From Caldifarciminota bacterium (lineage in GTDB: Bacteria; Hydrothermota; Tepidihabitantia; SM23-42), in NCBI GenBank assembly GCA_023128195.1, contig JAGMEL010000184.1:1-16914 (forward strand): a DNA stretch of 16,914 bases. The letters run 5' to 3'. The first letter of the stretch is position 1. The number at the start of each line of letters is the position of its first letter. Positions 1-7,259 of this stretch are shown here, in pieces. Under the pieces are notes generated by a model. It was given only the letters and a program-made list of their open reading frames with translations, made no database searches and was not told where the DNA came from. Both the position numbers and the translations under genes were made by a program.

Positions 1-24
1 TTAATTTGCCAATTGGCAAATTAA
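1..24. repeat. Perfect 24-bp palindrome
   Basis: Each 12-base half reads TTAATTTGCCAA or its exact reverse complement, so the whole 24 bases are self-complementary with no spacer. It lies 24 bases past the stop codon of the radical SAM gene, at the window edge. A second, shorter AT-only palindrome (TTAATTAATTAA, 41-52) overlaps that stop codon. It could be an operator for a gene to the left, a bidirectional terminator stem without a U-tract, or part of a repeat. The symmetry is certain and the role unknown. Confidence 0.6.
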
Positions 25-48
25 TGAATTGAGAAATTACTTAATTAA

Positions 49-1341
49 TTAAATACGCCGGGATAATTGATTTTTGATTTTGTGGTACAAAAGGGGTTTT
101 GGGTCTGGGTAGTACCAGGTGTAGAAAAGGTTGTTGTGGTAAAGCGGATCAGTATCCTCACTGAGATCGGTTTTTTTAAATTCTCTGGTATGGGGGATAG
201 GTGAGAATTCACAAAGGTGAGAATGAACACCTAAATTGTGGCAGAGTTTGATCGAATCGATTATTTCTTCATAACCCTGGCCCGGTATACCAAATAAAAT
301 ATAGGTATGAATTGCATCGGGCGCAAACCCGTTTTTTATCAGTATATTGACGGCATTTATAAATTCTTCTGTATAGACCTTGCCCCCGGTTGTTTTTTGA
401 ACCTCAGGGTTAATTGTTTCCAAACTCAAATAGATTGTTTTAAAATTCGCATCAAACATCAATCGAGCAATCTTTTCATTAATATACCTGCAATGAAGTC
501 CATTTGAGGCATGGAGATTTATATTGTATTTTCTCTTTATTATTTCCTCTAAAAGCTTGAGAAAATTTTTATTATAGAGCAGGGCATCATCAAAAAAAGC
601 AATATTTTTTGTTTTTCCAGAAAAGTAATTCAGTTGTTCGATAATAGCCTTATTTGATAATACCAGAAATTTTGGGCATAAGAATTTTGTTGCGCAATAC
701 GTACAATCAAATGGACAGCCGCGTGACGTGAGAATGACGCCGTAATGTAATTTTTTATAAAAAGAGAAGTCAGGTGTAACATAATCTAATTCTAATTTAG
801 TATTTTGGATATAGCCTAAGTCACTGATTAATTTGATTAAATGCTTTTCTGATGGTCCAGTAAATATTATATCTGCACCTGAATATTCTTTTGCATGTTT
901 TTCACAGAGTGTAGCATAAATACCGCCGAGAATTATTTTGGTCTTTGGAAATTTTTCTTTCAGGATTTTTATCGCTTCAAACAGACCAGGATACCAGTAG
1001 GTCATTGTTGAGGTTATAAAGATAATATCAGGCTCGTCTATTTCATTAATGATTCTCAAGAATAATTTTCTTGGCATACCGTATCGCTTATAATACCTGG
1101 GGATTTTTTTGAAAATTTCTGGTTTTTTTACAACCTCATGAATATATTTGCCGCGACCCCATATGTCAGTTTTTGTGTTTGTTTTGAAATACGGGCTTGC
1201 TCGATCCATGCAATCAATGAAATCAATTTCAAACCCGAGTTTTTTTAATATGCTTGCAATGATTAATAAACCAACAGGTTTGTTCCAGAAATCAAAAGCC
1301 TTAAAATCATAAACCCAGGGATTAACCAATAATGCCCGCAT
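49..1341 (-). CDS. Radical SAM protein with B12-binding-like N-terminal domain
   Basis: The 430-residue product has the layout of the B12-binding-domain radical SAM family. Residues 1 to about 175 form a Rossmann-like domain that includes the family-style segment GGIYATLCEKHA (139-150) and a GADIIFTG strand. The radical SAM core starts with CPFDCTYC, whose Cys209, Cys213 and Cys216 (CxxxCxxC) would hold the [4Fe-4S] cluster that cleaves S-adenosylmethionine. The cobalamin-ligand motif DxHxxG is not evident where it is expected (the sequence there is DFIDCMDRAS), so cobalamin may not be bound. A segment EFSPIPHTREF near residue 380 matches the family's C-terminal part. The start ATG has no Shine-Dalgarno sequence but has a promoter ending 6 bases upstream, which fits a leaderless mRNA. 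The gene lies 123 bases downstream of the SHMT-like gene on the same strand. The substrate cannot be told; methylation or rearrangement of a lipid, cofactor or peptide are family possibilities. Confidence 0.88.
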   Translation of the reverse strand: MRALLVNPWVYDFKAFDFWNKPVGLLIIASILKKLGFEIDFIDCMDRASPYFKTNTKTDIWGRGKYIHEVVKKPEIFKKIPRYYKRYGMPRKLFLRIINEIDEPDIIFITSTMTYWYPGLFEAIKILKEKFPKTKIILGGIYATLCEKHAKEYSGADIIFTGPSEKHLIKLISDLGYIQNTKLELDYVTPDFSFYKKLHYGVILTSRGCPFDCTYCATKFLCPKFLVLSNKAIIEQLNYFSGKTKNIAFFDDALLYNKNFLKLLEEIIKRKYNINLHASNGLHCRYINEKIARLMFDANFKTIYLSLETINPEVQKTTGGKVYTEEFINAVNILIKNGFAPDAIHTYILFGIPGQGYEEIIDSIKLCHNLGVHSHLCEFSPIPHTREFKKTDLSEDTDPLYHNNLFYTWYYPDPKPLLYHKIKNQLSRRI

Positions 1342-1347
1342 GAATTA

Positions 1348-1375
1348 ATTGTAGTTAATTGAAATGAAATATCAA
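1348..1375 (-). promoter_or_regulatory. Promoter of the radical SAM gene, leaderless type
   Basis: Read on the minus strand, TTGATA (1370-1375) is followed after 16 bases by TACAAT (1348-1353). Only six bases separate the -10 box from the ATG at 1341, so transcription should start at or next to the start codon. No purine-rich Shine-Dalgarno sequence is present. The layout matches those of purA and alr. Confidence 0.6.
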
Positions 1376-1464
1376 GAGTAATAGTGAAGAGGATTCAGTC
1401 TGCTATCTAGGGCTGTAATAAAAAGCATCAGAGAATTGACCCCACTGTTCTTGCTATTTATCTA

Positions 1465-2910
1465 CTACAGCGTTTTCGCTATTTTATCAAGATTATCAAC
1501 AATTGATTTAAAGAATTCTTGATTAGGAAAGATGCTTGCAAATATCTTTGCAAGTAAAGGAGCTGTTTCTTTGACTGAAAGACAATACTGCATTTCCAAA
1601 AATTTCTCTCTGAACGTTCTGATTTTTTCTTTCACATCAACATTTTTTATGACAACATCAGCCACATACTTAGCAAGCACGTTGAAATCGTTTTCATTCA
1701 TGCCAAACCGTGTCATTTCCTGAACTCCCATTCTTATGCCACTTGCATCAAGAAAGGTCTCATCATCAGGTAATGCCTGGTAATTAGTGATGATATTGTT
1801 CTCTTCCAGTCTCCGGGCGAGTTCGTCTCCTTTTCCGTGTTTGCTTATTCTAATAACGACTTGATGGGTTTCAGTAAAACCATCGGCTTGGTCTCCTTCA
1901 ACATCTATTCCCGCGCTCTTTAGTGCTTGGGCAAATGCTCTTGCGTTCTTCTGTACCTGGAATTGATATTCTTCTTTAAAAGCATTCATCTCATAGGTTG
2001 CCATAAGGAGCGCAACAAGTGTACCAAGATGGTGGTTGCTTGTAGAACCAGGAAATGCGCGACCCTTGATATCTATCCATAACTTAGACAACGGACTTCC
2101 TTTGGGTATGCTTGATGCAATCACCCCGCGTTGAGGACCAAAAAAGGTCTTGTGCGTACTGCCGGTTACAATATCCGCACCTTGTTTAAAGGGTTCCTGA
2201 AAAATACCGTACAGACCAAGCACATGAGCCATATCATACATAATAACTGGTTTTGGATCCCAATCCTTCACTATGTTGTGAACAAATTCAACAGGTTCTC
2301 TATGCAAGAACATACTCTTTCCAAAGACAATAAGTTCAGGTTTGTGTTGTTCCAAGAGTTTTCCCAGTTTTTCGGTATCTATCTTATAGAGACAATCTTT
2401 TTTCACCGGGAAATTTACAACCCTTTCTTTTCCTGTTGTTGGATTTTCTTCAACATAATTGAAAAGGGAACCCATTGGTTGAGAACTAAGATGACCGCCT
2501 TTTGTCAATTCATTATTCATCACCAGCTTCAACTTGCGGAATGGTTCGCCCTCTTTTCTGCCTCTGTTAACAAACTTTAACATCGCTTTAAATACAACTT
2601 CATTTGCCATTTGTCCACTTATGGTCCTGAGTTCAACTCTGGGGCAATCAAAGTACTGAGCCATCTCTTGTCTCAAATCTTCTTCGACATCTCGAATGAA
2701 ATCTATGCCCTGATAAAAATAGATTTCTTTGCCCTTCATGGTTCGGTGTTCAGCATATCTTCCAGATGGATCTGAAATCTCACATAATTTTACTAAAGGA
2801 CTCGGTGTGGTTTCCGAGGGGATGAGGTTAATGCACTCCCTCTGACGCCACTTATTATTCTCTTCTATTCTTTTGACCAAATATCTTATTTTCTCTGATA
2901 AAACAGCCAC
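1465..2910 (-). CDS. Divergent serine hydroxymethyltransferase-like PLP enzyme
   Basis: This 481-residue protein is a fold-type I PLP enzyme of the SHMT family. Landmarks in order are LIPSET (Ser32), GRYAEH (Tyr52, Glu54 at the position of the catalytic Glu of SHMT), FYQG (Tyr66), GGHL (138-141), YDMAH (Asp226, His229), GSTHKTFFGPQRG with the PLP lysine at 254, FPGSTSN, and SGIRMG with substrate-carboxylate Arg393. It is well diverged: the usual GHLTHG loop reads GHLSSQ, the usual KRYYGG reads EIYFYQG, and there is a C-terminal extension of about 60 residues. Serine/glycine interconversion with tetrahydrofolate is the default reaction, but an aldolase or other carbon donor is possible. The start is GTG, chosen because AGGAGG lies five bases upstream and MAVLSEKIR aligns with SHMT N-termini. 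It is divergent from purA. Confidence 0.85.
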   Translation of the reverse strand: MAVLSEKIRYLVKRIEENNKWRQRECINLIPSETTPSPLVKLCEISDPSGRYAEHRTMKGKEIYFYQGIDFIRDVEEDLRQEMAQYFDCPRVELRTISGQMANEVVFKAMLKFVNRGRKEGEPFRKLKLVMNNELTKGGHLSSQPMGSLFNYVEENPTTGKERVVNFPVKKDCLYKIDTEKLGKLLEQHKPELIVFGKSMFLHREPVEFVHNIVKDWDPKPVIMYDMAHVLGLYGIFQEPFKQGADIVTGSTHKTFFGPQRGVIASSIPKGSPLSKLWIDIKGRAFPGSTSNHHLGTLVALLMATYEMNAFKEEYQFQVQKNARAFAQALKSAGIDVEGDQADGFTETHQVVIRISKHGKGDELARRLEENNIITNYQALPDDETFLDASGIRMGVQEMTRFGMNENDFNVLAKYVADVVIKNVDVKEKIRTFREKFLEMQYCLSVKETAPLLAKIFASIFPNQEFFKSIVDNLDKIAKTL

Positions 2911-2932
2911 ATCAGCCTCCTATTCTGTAACT

Positions 2933-2960
2933 ATACTATTCCTAAAATTTCTTATGTCAA
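2933..2960 (-). promoter_or_regulatory. Promoter of the SHMT-like gene
   Basis: On the minus strand, a consensus TTGACA (2955-2960) is followed after 16 bases by TAGTAT (2933-2938). An overlapping TATAGT (2930-2935) would give a 19-base spacer. The -10 box ends 22 bases before the GTG, which leaves a leader of about 15 bases that contains the AGGAGG Shine-Dalgarno sequence (2915-2920). This gives a leadered contrast to the leaderless promoters nearby. Confidence 0.6.
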
Positions 2961-2963
2961 TAG

Positions 2964-3059
2964 GATGAGCGGGGTTCATCAGGCAATGCCCAATGAATTG
3001 GGCGACTACAGTATTCAAGAACCCGAGGTTTCTGGACTTTTTCAGAAATCTCAATGAGA
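2964..3059. repeat. Cluster of four small inverted repeats between divergent promoters
   Basis: Four stem-loops follow one another: GATGA/TCATC (2964-2968, 2976-2980), GCCCAAT/ATTGGGC with a two-base loop (2988-2994, 2997-3003), TTTCTG/CAGAAA with an eight-base loop (3029-3034, 3043-3048), and TCTCA/TGAGA with a one-base loop (3049-3059). They fill the space between the two outward-facing -35 boxes. The first overlaps GAGCGGGGTTCATC (2967-2980), which recurs with 12 of 14 matches at 12802-12815. This looks like a small interspersed repeat or a multi-site regulatory region. The symmetry is visible, and the interpretation is open. Confidence 0.45.
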
Positions 3060-3064
3060 ACGTA

Positions 3065-3092
3065 TTGACTTTTCTTAACCTTTATGTACAAT
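3065..3092 (+). promoter_or_regulatory. Promoter of purA, leaderless type
   Basis: TTGACT (3065-3070), a 16-base spacer and TACAAT (3087-3092) make a near-consensus sigma70-type promoter. The purA ATG follows eight bases after the -10 box, so the transcript would have a leader of about zero to two bases. There is no Shine-Dalgarno sequence in front of the ATG. Confidence 0.65.
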
Positions 3093-3100
3093 TAGCTATT

Positions 3101-4348
3101 ATGAAAATAGCTGTAGTAGGTTTACAATGGGGCGATGAGGGTAAAGGAAAGATTGTTGATTACCTGGGAAAGAATTTTGATATAGATGCCCGTTTTCAGG
3201 GTGGTACTAATGCTGGTCATACAGTACATTTTAAAGGTAAAAAAGTAATCTTTCATTTAATTCCTTGCGGTTTACTTAATAAAAATCTTATTGGGGTCAT
3301 AGGTGCAGGTTGTGTTTTTGACCCGACAGTATTTTTCAATGAATTGGAAAATCTAAGTAAATTCGATCCTGATATTAGTAAACGCATAAAGATTTCGAAA
3401 TTCTGTCATCTGATTATGCCCTATCATATTCTTTTAGATAAAATAAGGGAAGAGACAAAGCAGGGAATTGGTACAACAAAAAAGGGTATCGGTGCTACTT
3501 ATGAAGATAAATACAGCAGGGTTGGTATAAGAATGGGTGATCTTTTTAATCCAGAGCTTTTTAAAGAAAAACTGCGTGCGAATATTTCAAGAAAAAACGT
3601 TATTTTCATGGAGATTTATCATACTGAACCTCTTTCTGATAGTGAAATATATGATAAATATATGGAATATGCAGAAAGATTAAAGCCAATGATAGTAGAT
3701 GATACTAAATTCCTTTCGGAAACAGTAGCGAATAATAAAAATATCATCTTTGAAGGTGCACAGGGAGCATTGCTTGACATTAGTTTTGGAACCTATCCTT
3801 ATGTCACTTCATCCCACACTATTTGTGGCAGTGCGAGTATTGGGCTTGGTTTACCACCATTTAATGTTGAAAATGTTATTGGCGTAACCAAGGCTTATAC
3901 AACAAGGGTTGGTCTTGGACCATTCCCAACAGAAAGTGATACAGAACTTGGTGAGAATTTGAGAAAGGTGGGGCAGGAATTTGGTTCGACAACTGGTAGA
4001 CCACGCAGATGTGGTCCCTTTGATGTCTCGGTCGTTAAATATGCAGCGAGATTGAATGGCGTTAAGGAAATAATATTAACGAAATTTGACGTGTTATCAA
4101 GTCTTGATAAGATAAAAATAGCAGTTGGATACAGTAATGCAAAAGAATTCGATCCATTTATTGCAGGTGAACTGAGTCCTGTATATGAAGAAATATCAGG
4201 ATTTAAAAAGGATATCTCGCAGATTAGAAATTTTGATGATTTACCTCCTGAGGCAAAGGAATATATTAAATTGATTGAGCACTATACTGGATTAAGAGTC
4301 AAATATATCTCAGTAGGTCCTGAACGGGAAGCCATAATAAAAAAGTAA
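3101..4348 (+). CDS. purA: Adenylosuccinate synthase
   Basis: The enzyme joins IMP and aspartate using GTP to give adenylosuccinate, the first committed step to AMP, in the cytoplasm. The 415-residue product is close to the usual bacterial length of about 430. It carries the P-loop GLQWGDEGKGK (7-17) with catalytic Asp12, GGTNAGHTV with catalytic His40, GIGTTKKGIGATYEDK (122-137), FEGAQG (217-222), TKAYTTRVG, GSTTGRPRRCG (295-305) with Arg300 and Arg303, LTKFDVL (guanine-binding region) and C-terminal SVGPERE. Two usually conserved residues differ: Ala132 replaces the Pro of GIGPxY, and Pro306 replaces the Trp of RCGWFD. An in-frame ATG at 2993 would add 36 residues, but it lies upstream of the promoter, and the N-terminal MKIAVVGLQWGDEG matches the family, so I start at 3101. 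The gene is divergent from the SHMT-like gene and 142 bases ahead of alr. Confidence 0.97.
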   Translation: MKIAVVGLQWGDEGKGKIVDYLGKNFDIDARFQGGTNAGHTVHFKGKKVIFHLIPCGLLNKNLIGVIGAGCVFDPTVFFNELENLSKFDPDISKRIKISKFCHLIMPYHILLDKIREETKQGIGTTKKGIGATYEDKYSRVGIRMGDLFNPELFKEKLRANISRKNVIFMEIYHTEPLSDSEIYDKYMEYAERLKPMIVDDTKFLSETVANNKNIIFEGAQGALLDISFGTYPYVTSSHTICGSASIGLGLPPFNVENVIGVTKAYTTRVGLGPFPTESDTELGENLRKVGQEFGSTTGRPRRCGPFDVSVVKYAARLNGVKEIILTKFDVLSSLDKIKIAVGYSNAKEFDPFIAGELSPVYEEISGFKKDISQIRNFDDLPPEAKEYIKLIEHYTGLRVKYISVGPEREAIIKK

Positions 4349-4455
4349 TCTTTAGCAAAATTTCACGATTGTAATTAAACTATAATAATCTGTTGATACA
4401 CAACGCGGAAAGCGATTAAGTTTAACTAATCCATTAACATATCTGAAATTATCTC

Positions 4456-4483
4456 TTGATTTCTTTAGAATTATGTATATATT
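4456..4483 (+). promoter_or_regulatory. Promoter of alr, leaderless type
   Basis: TTGATT (4456-4461), a 16-base spacer and TATATT (4478-4483) lie seven bases before the ATG at 4491. Geometry and spacer length match those of the purA and radical SAM promoters. If it is used, the in-frame ATG at 4473 falls inside the promoter and cannot be the start. The -10 box is weaker than that of purA, and the AT-rich context allows chance matches. Confidence 0.5.
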
Positions 4484-4490
4484 TATTTTA

Positions 4491-5663
4491 ATGAATGGTT
4501 CAGAAGGAAGGGTCTGGGTAGAGATATATCTTGACCACTTAGTTAATAACTATAAAATTATAAAAAAGAAAGTAAAAAAAGCTAAAATTATGGCTGCAAT
4601 AAAGGCTGATGCCTATGGTCATGGTGCAATTGAAGTTGCAAGAATCCTTGAATCCAAAGGTGTTTATATGTTTGGTGTAGCAAGTGTGGAAGAAGGGATC
4701 GAGTTGAGGCAGGCAGGTATAGCATCAAAGATTCTGATTTTAAGCCCGATTTTATATTCTCAAATAGACGCAGCTATTAAATACGAACTTATACCTACTA
4801 TATCAGAATTTCAATTTTTTAAGATATTAGACAAAAAATTGAAGACATTAGGAAAACAGATTCTGGTCCATGTTGAAATAGATACCGGCATGGCTAGAAC
4901 AGGGATTTCTTTTGATAATGCCAGAGAATCAATTAGAAAAATGAACAGTTCCCCATACGTAAAGATTGAAGGTATATTTTCGCACTTCCCATTGGCAGGC
5001 AGTGATGGAGCATTTACAAAAAAACAGATTATAAAATTTCGCAGTTTAATCAAGGATCTAAGAAGATATAAGATAAATCCATCTTGTGTTCATCTTGCTA
5101 ATTCCTCTGGTATATTTGGACATACTGATTCTCATTTTAATCTTGTAAGACCGGGCATTGCACTTTACGGATTAACTTCTTCTCCTGAAGTTCATTATAC
5201 CAAAGGTCTTTTACCGGTAATGGCATTAAAATCAAGGGTTGTTAATATCAGGAATGCAAAAACGAATACTCCTGTGAGTTATAACCATACTTTTGTTACG
5301 AAAAGAAAAAGCAGGATTGCTACGATAAGCGTTGGTTATGGTGACGGATATCCGCGGGCTCTTTCTAATACTGGAGAAGTGTTGGTAAAGGGTGTACGAG
5401 CACCGATTATCGGCACAATATGTATGGATTTAATAATGGTTGATGTAACTAATATTAAAGACGTTAAGATTGGTGATATTGTTACGCTGATCGGAAAAGA
5501 CGGTAATGCAGAGATTAGAGTTGAAGAATGTGCCAGTAAATCTCATACAATTGTTTATGAAATTACTTCGGGAATTGGCCCAAGAGTTGCCAGGGTATTT
5601 AAATATGATGATCGATTTATTAGTGTTAGAAACCTGTTGGGTAGATGGAGATATGGTAGATAA
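4491..5663 (+). CDS. alr: Alanine racemase
   Basis: This PLP enzyme interconverts L- and D-alanine and supplies D-Ala for peptidoglycan. The 390-residue product shows the fold-type III barrel and C-terminal beta domain: WVEIYLDHLVNNY (9-21), AAIKADAYGHG with the PLP lysine Lys38, HVEIDTGMARTG (127-138) with Arg136, HLANSSG, RPGIALYG (220-227), SVGYGDGYPR with the second catalytic base Tyr283, CMDLIMVDVT (311-320) and GIGPRVARVF. All expected catalytic residues are present. One departure is VSYNHTF, where VSYGxTF is usual. An upstream ATG at 4473 would add MYIFIL, but the promoter overlaps it, and family members start close to the WxEI motif, so 4491 is preferred. No Shine-Dalgarno sequence precedes either ATG. 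The LysM gene follows after 70 bases and may be cotranscribed. Confidence 0.95.
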   Translation: MNGSEGRVWVEIYLDHLVNNYKIIKKKVKKAKIMAAIKADAYGHGAIEVARILESKGVYMFGVASVEEGIELRQAGIASKILILSPILYSQIDAAIKYELIPTISEFQFFKILDKKLKTLGKQILVHVEIDTGMARTGISFDNARESIRKMNSSPYVKIEGIFSHFPLAGSDGAFTKKQIIKFRSLIKDLRRYKINPSCVHLANSSGIFGHTDSHFNLVRPGIALYGLTSSPEVHYTKGLLPVMALKSRVVNIRNAKTNTPVSYNHTFVTKRKSRIATISVGYGDGYPRALSNTGEVLVKGVRAPIIGTICMDLIMVDVTNIKDVKIGDIVTLIGKDGNAEIRVEECASKSHTIVYEITSGIGPRVARVFKYDDRFISVRNLLGRWRYGR

Positions 5664-5733
5664 AATAGGGAAAAAGTTTTCAGGATTTTGTCTAAGATTA
5701 GCGAGGCTTATTTTATAAAAAAGGAGGCATATT

Positions 5734-6741
5734 ATGAAAAAATTATTAATCCTTGTGGTGTTTGTCTCGATGTTTGCCCAAGAGACAATACATGAAGTGA
5801 AAGAAGGCGATACTCTGTGGGATATCGCTGGTTTTTATTATCAGAATCCATTTCTTTGGCCATATATTTGGCGCGCTAATTTAACTGAGATTGAAGACCC
5901 GCACTGGATATATCCCGAGCAATCGTTTATTATCCCACCGTCGCCTGAGGAAGGAATTAGTGAAATCCCTGAAGAAGTACCAGAATATTATCCTGAAGCA
6001 GTCGTGACACCACCGCCTGAGCAACCTGCAGCAGAGATCATTACGTTTGTTGCACCTGATCGCCGTGTTTTCAGCGAGAATATGATTCATCGTGCAGGAT
6101 TTATTGTAGAGGAGGATATACCGTACTGGGGTAAAATTATTGGTACTGAGCCGAGCGGCGAGAAAATGATTGTGAGTTATAAAAAAATATATATTGATCG
6201 TGCAGAAGATGTCAAAAAAGGTAGAGTTTTAACGATCTATCGTCCGGGTAAAGTTATTACACATCCCAAGACCAATGAAAAATTAGGTAAAGAAATTATT
6301 GTTTTAGGCAGGGCTGAAGTAGACGATATTGGCGCTGATGGTTCAAGATGTAAAGTGGTTGCTTCTTACGATATTATCAAGAAAGGAGATTTTGTTATAC
6401 CTTACGAACCTATTCTTGCTCCGGAATATGTGGAATTGATTGCGACAACAAAGGAAATCGAAGGCTATGTGGTTGAAGTAAAAAATGTGGATGTACTTAC
6501 GCCACCTCATGTTTTTGTCTATGTTGATCATGGTGAAGAAACAGGGGTTGCAGTCGGTGATGTCTTTGATGTTTATCAGAAGAGAAAGATTGGTGGAAAA
6601 GAGATGCCAGATTTTAGTATTGCGAAGATACAGGTCATTAGTGTTTTTCGAAATGCCTCAATTGGGTTACTTCTTCAAATGAGAGAGACAAATGTTGTAA
6701 AAAGAGGAGAACGGTGTAGGTTGGCTCTGGAGGCAAGGTGA
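5734..6741 (+). CDS. Secreted LysM-domain protein of unknown function
   Basis: The 335-residue protein starts with a signal peptide (MKKLLILVVFVSMFA, probable cleavage after Ala15 and no lipobox Cys). A LysM domain follows at about residues 19-68 (HEVKEGDTLWDIA, then WPYIWRAN, DPHWIYPEQ and FIIP), of the variant with WPxIWxAN and DPHWIYP found in envelope proteins, which predicts peptidoglycan binding outside the inner membrane. A linker rich in Pro and Glu (about 68-103) leads to a C-terminal region of about 230 residues, rich in beta-strand-like sequence, that I do not recognise. The start is secure: AAGGAGG lies six bases before the ATG. A weak promoter-like pair (TTGTCT at 5688, TTTATA at 5712) precedes it. 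The last codons overlap the start of the next gene as GTGA, so the two are translationally coupled. Confidence 0.85.
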   Translation: MKKLLILVVFVSMFAQETIHEVKEGDTLWDIAGFYYQNPFLWPYIWRANLTEIEDPHWIYPEQSFIIPPSPEEGISEIPEEVPEYYPEAVVTPPPEQPAAEIITFVAPDRRVFSENMIHRAGFIVEEDIPYWGKIIGTEPSGEKMIVSYKKIYIDRAEDVKKGRVLTIYRPGKVITHPKTNEKLGKEIIVLGRAEVDDIGADGSRCKVVASYDIIKKGDFVIPYEPILAPEYVELIATTKEIEGYVVEVKNVDVLTPPHVFVYVDHGEETGVAVGDVFDVYQKRKIGGKEMPDFSIAKIQVISVFRNASIGLLLQMRETNVVKRGERCRLALEAR

Positions 6742-7202
6742 AGGAAAAGGAAGTACTAAGTCAAGTATACCTTTTTCGAGAATTAACACCCAGTGAGATG
6801 GATATTCTCATTTCCATTTCCAAAGAGATAAGAGCACAAAAGGACGAAGTTATCTTTAAAGAGGGTGAAACTGGAGATGCATTCTTCCTTATTGTTTCGG
6901 GAAGTATACGTATTTCAACAATTGTTCCGGGAGTTGGTGAAGAGGCACTCACAATTCTCCGAGAAGGAGAATATTTTGGGGAAATGGCATTAATTGATGA
7001 TGCACCACGTTCTGCATCAGCTATTGCTAATGATGATACGATTTTACTTTTGATTGAAAAAGATAATTTCCGTAAATTGTTGGCTCAAGAGACCGACATT
7101 GCTTACAAACTTTTGTGGGTATTTACAAAAACTCTTTCGGCACGACTTCGCAAAACCGATGAACAGCTAAAGAGTATTCTTTCGATTGCAAAGACGTTTT
7201 GA
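6738..7202 (+). CDS. Stand-alone cyclic-nucleotide-binding domain protein
   Basis: The 154-residue protein is a single cNMP-binding domain of the CRP/PKA-regulatory type. LFRELTPSEMDIL (12-24) is the usual N-terminal helix, GETGDAFFLIVSGSI (43-57) is the beta-roll core, and GEYFGEMALIDDAPRSASA (77-95) is the phosphate-binding cassette with Glu82 and Arg91 in the places that hold the ribose 2'-hydroxyl and the cyclic phosphate. The chain ends about 30 residues past the roll in a long helix, where CRP-family regulators continue into a winged helix-turn-helix. It therefore has no visible DNA-binding, kinase or channel part and probably acts through a partner. The start is GTG, overlapping the LysM stop codon as GTGA. 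The ligand (cAMP, cGMP or other) cannot be told, and no cyclase gene is in the window. Confidence 0.9.
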   Translation: MKEKEVLSQVYLFRELTPSEMDILISISKEIRAQKDEVIFKEGETGDAFFLIVSGSIRISTIVPGVGEEALTILREGEYFGEMALIDDAPRSASAIANDDTILLLIEKDNFRKLLAQETDIAYKLLWVFTKTLSARLRKTDEQLKSILSIAKTF

Positions 7203-7259
7203 CAGATGATTAAGTGATTTTAGGTCTGGAAGCTGGAAAAAGGAGTTGCTAGGTAAGAA

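Noticed and set aside
1436..1463. TTGACC-N16-TTATCT on the plus strand, a possible antisense promoter into the SHMT-like gene
   Set aside because: The -10 box is weak, no plus-strand gene follows, and AT-rich spacers give such matches by chance.
1469..1480. AGCG/CGCT hairpin near the 3' end of the SHMT-like gene as a terminator
   Set aside because: The stem is four pairs, lies within the coding region, and no U-tract follows on the minus strand.
2131..2580. 149-codon open frame on the plus strand inside the SHMT-like gene
   Set aside because: It lies antisense to a well-supported conserved gene, shows no recognisable motif and has no ribosome binding site.
2993..3100. In-frame N-terminal extension of 36 residues on PurA
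   Set aside because: It would start upstream of a near-consensus promoter and reads through the inverted-repeat cluster; the family N-terminus is MKIAVVGLQWGDEG.
4394..4421. TTGATA followed after 16 bases by ATTAAG, an alternative alr promoter
   Set aside because: The -10 box is poor, and the pair at 4456-4483 fits better and matches the local pattern.
4473..4490. Upstream alr start adding MYIFIL
   Set aside because: The ATG overlaps the predicted promoter, has no Shine-Dalgarno sequence and adds hydrophobic residues not expected in alanine racemase.
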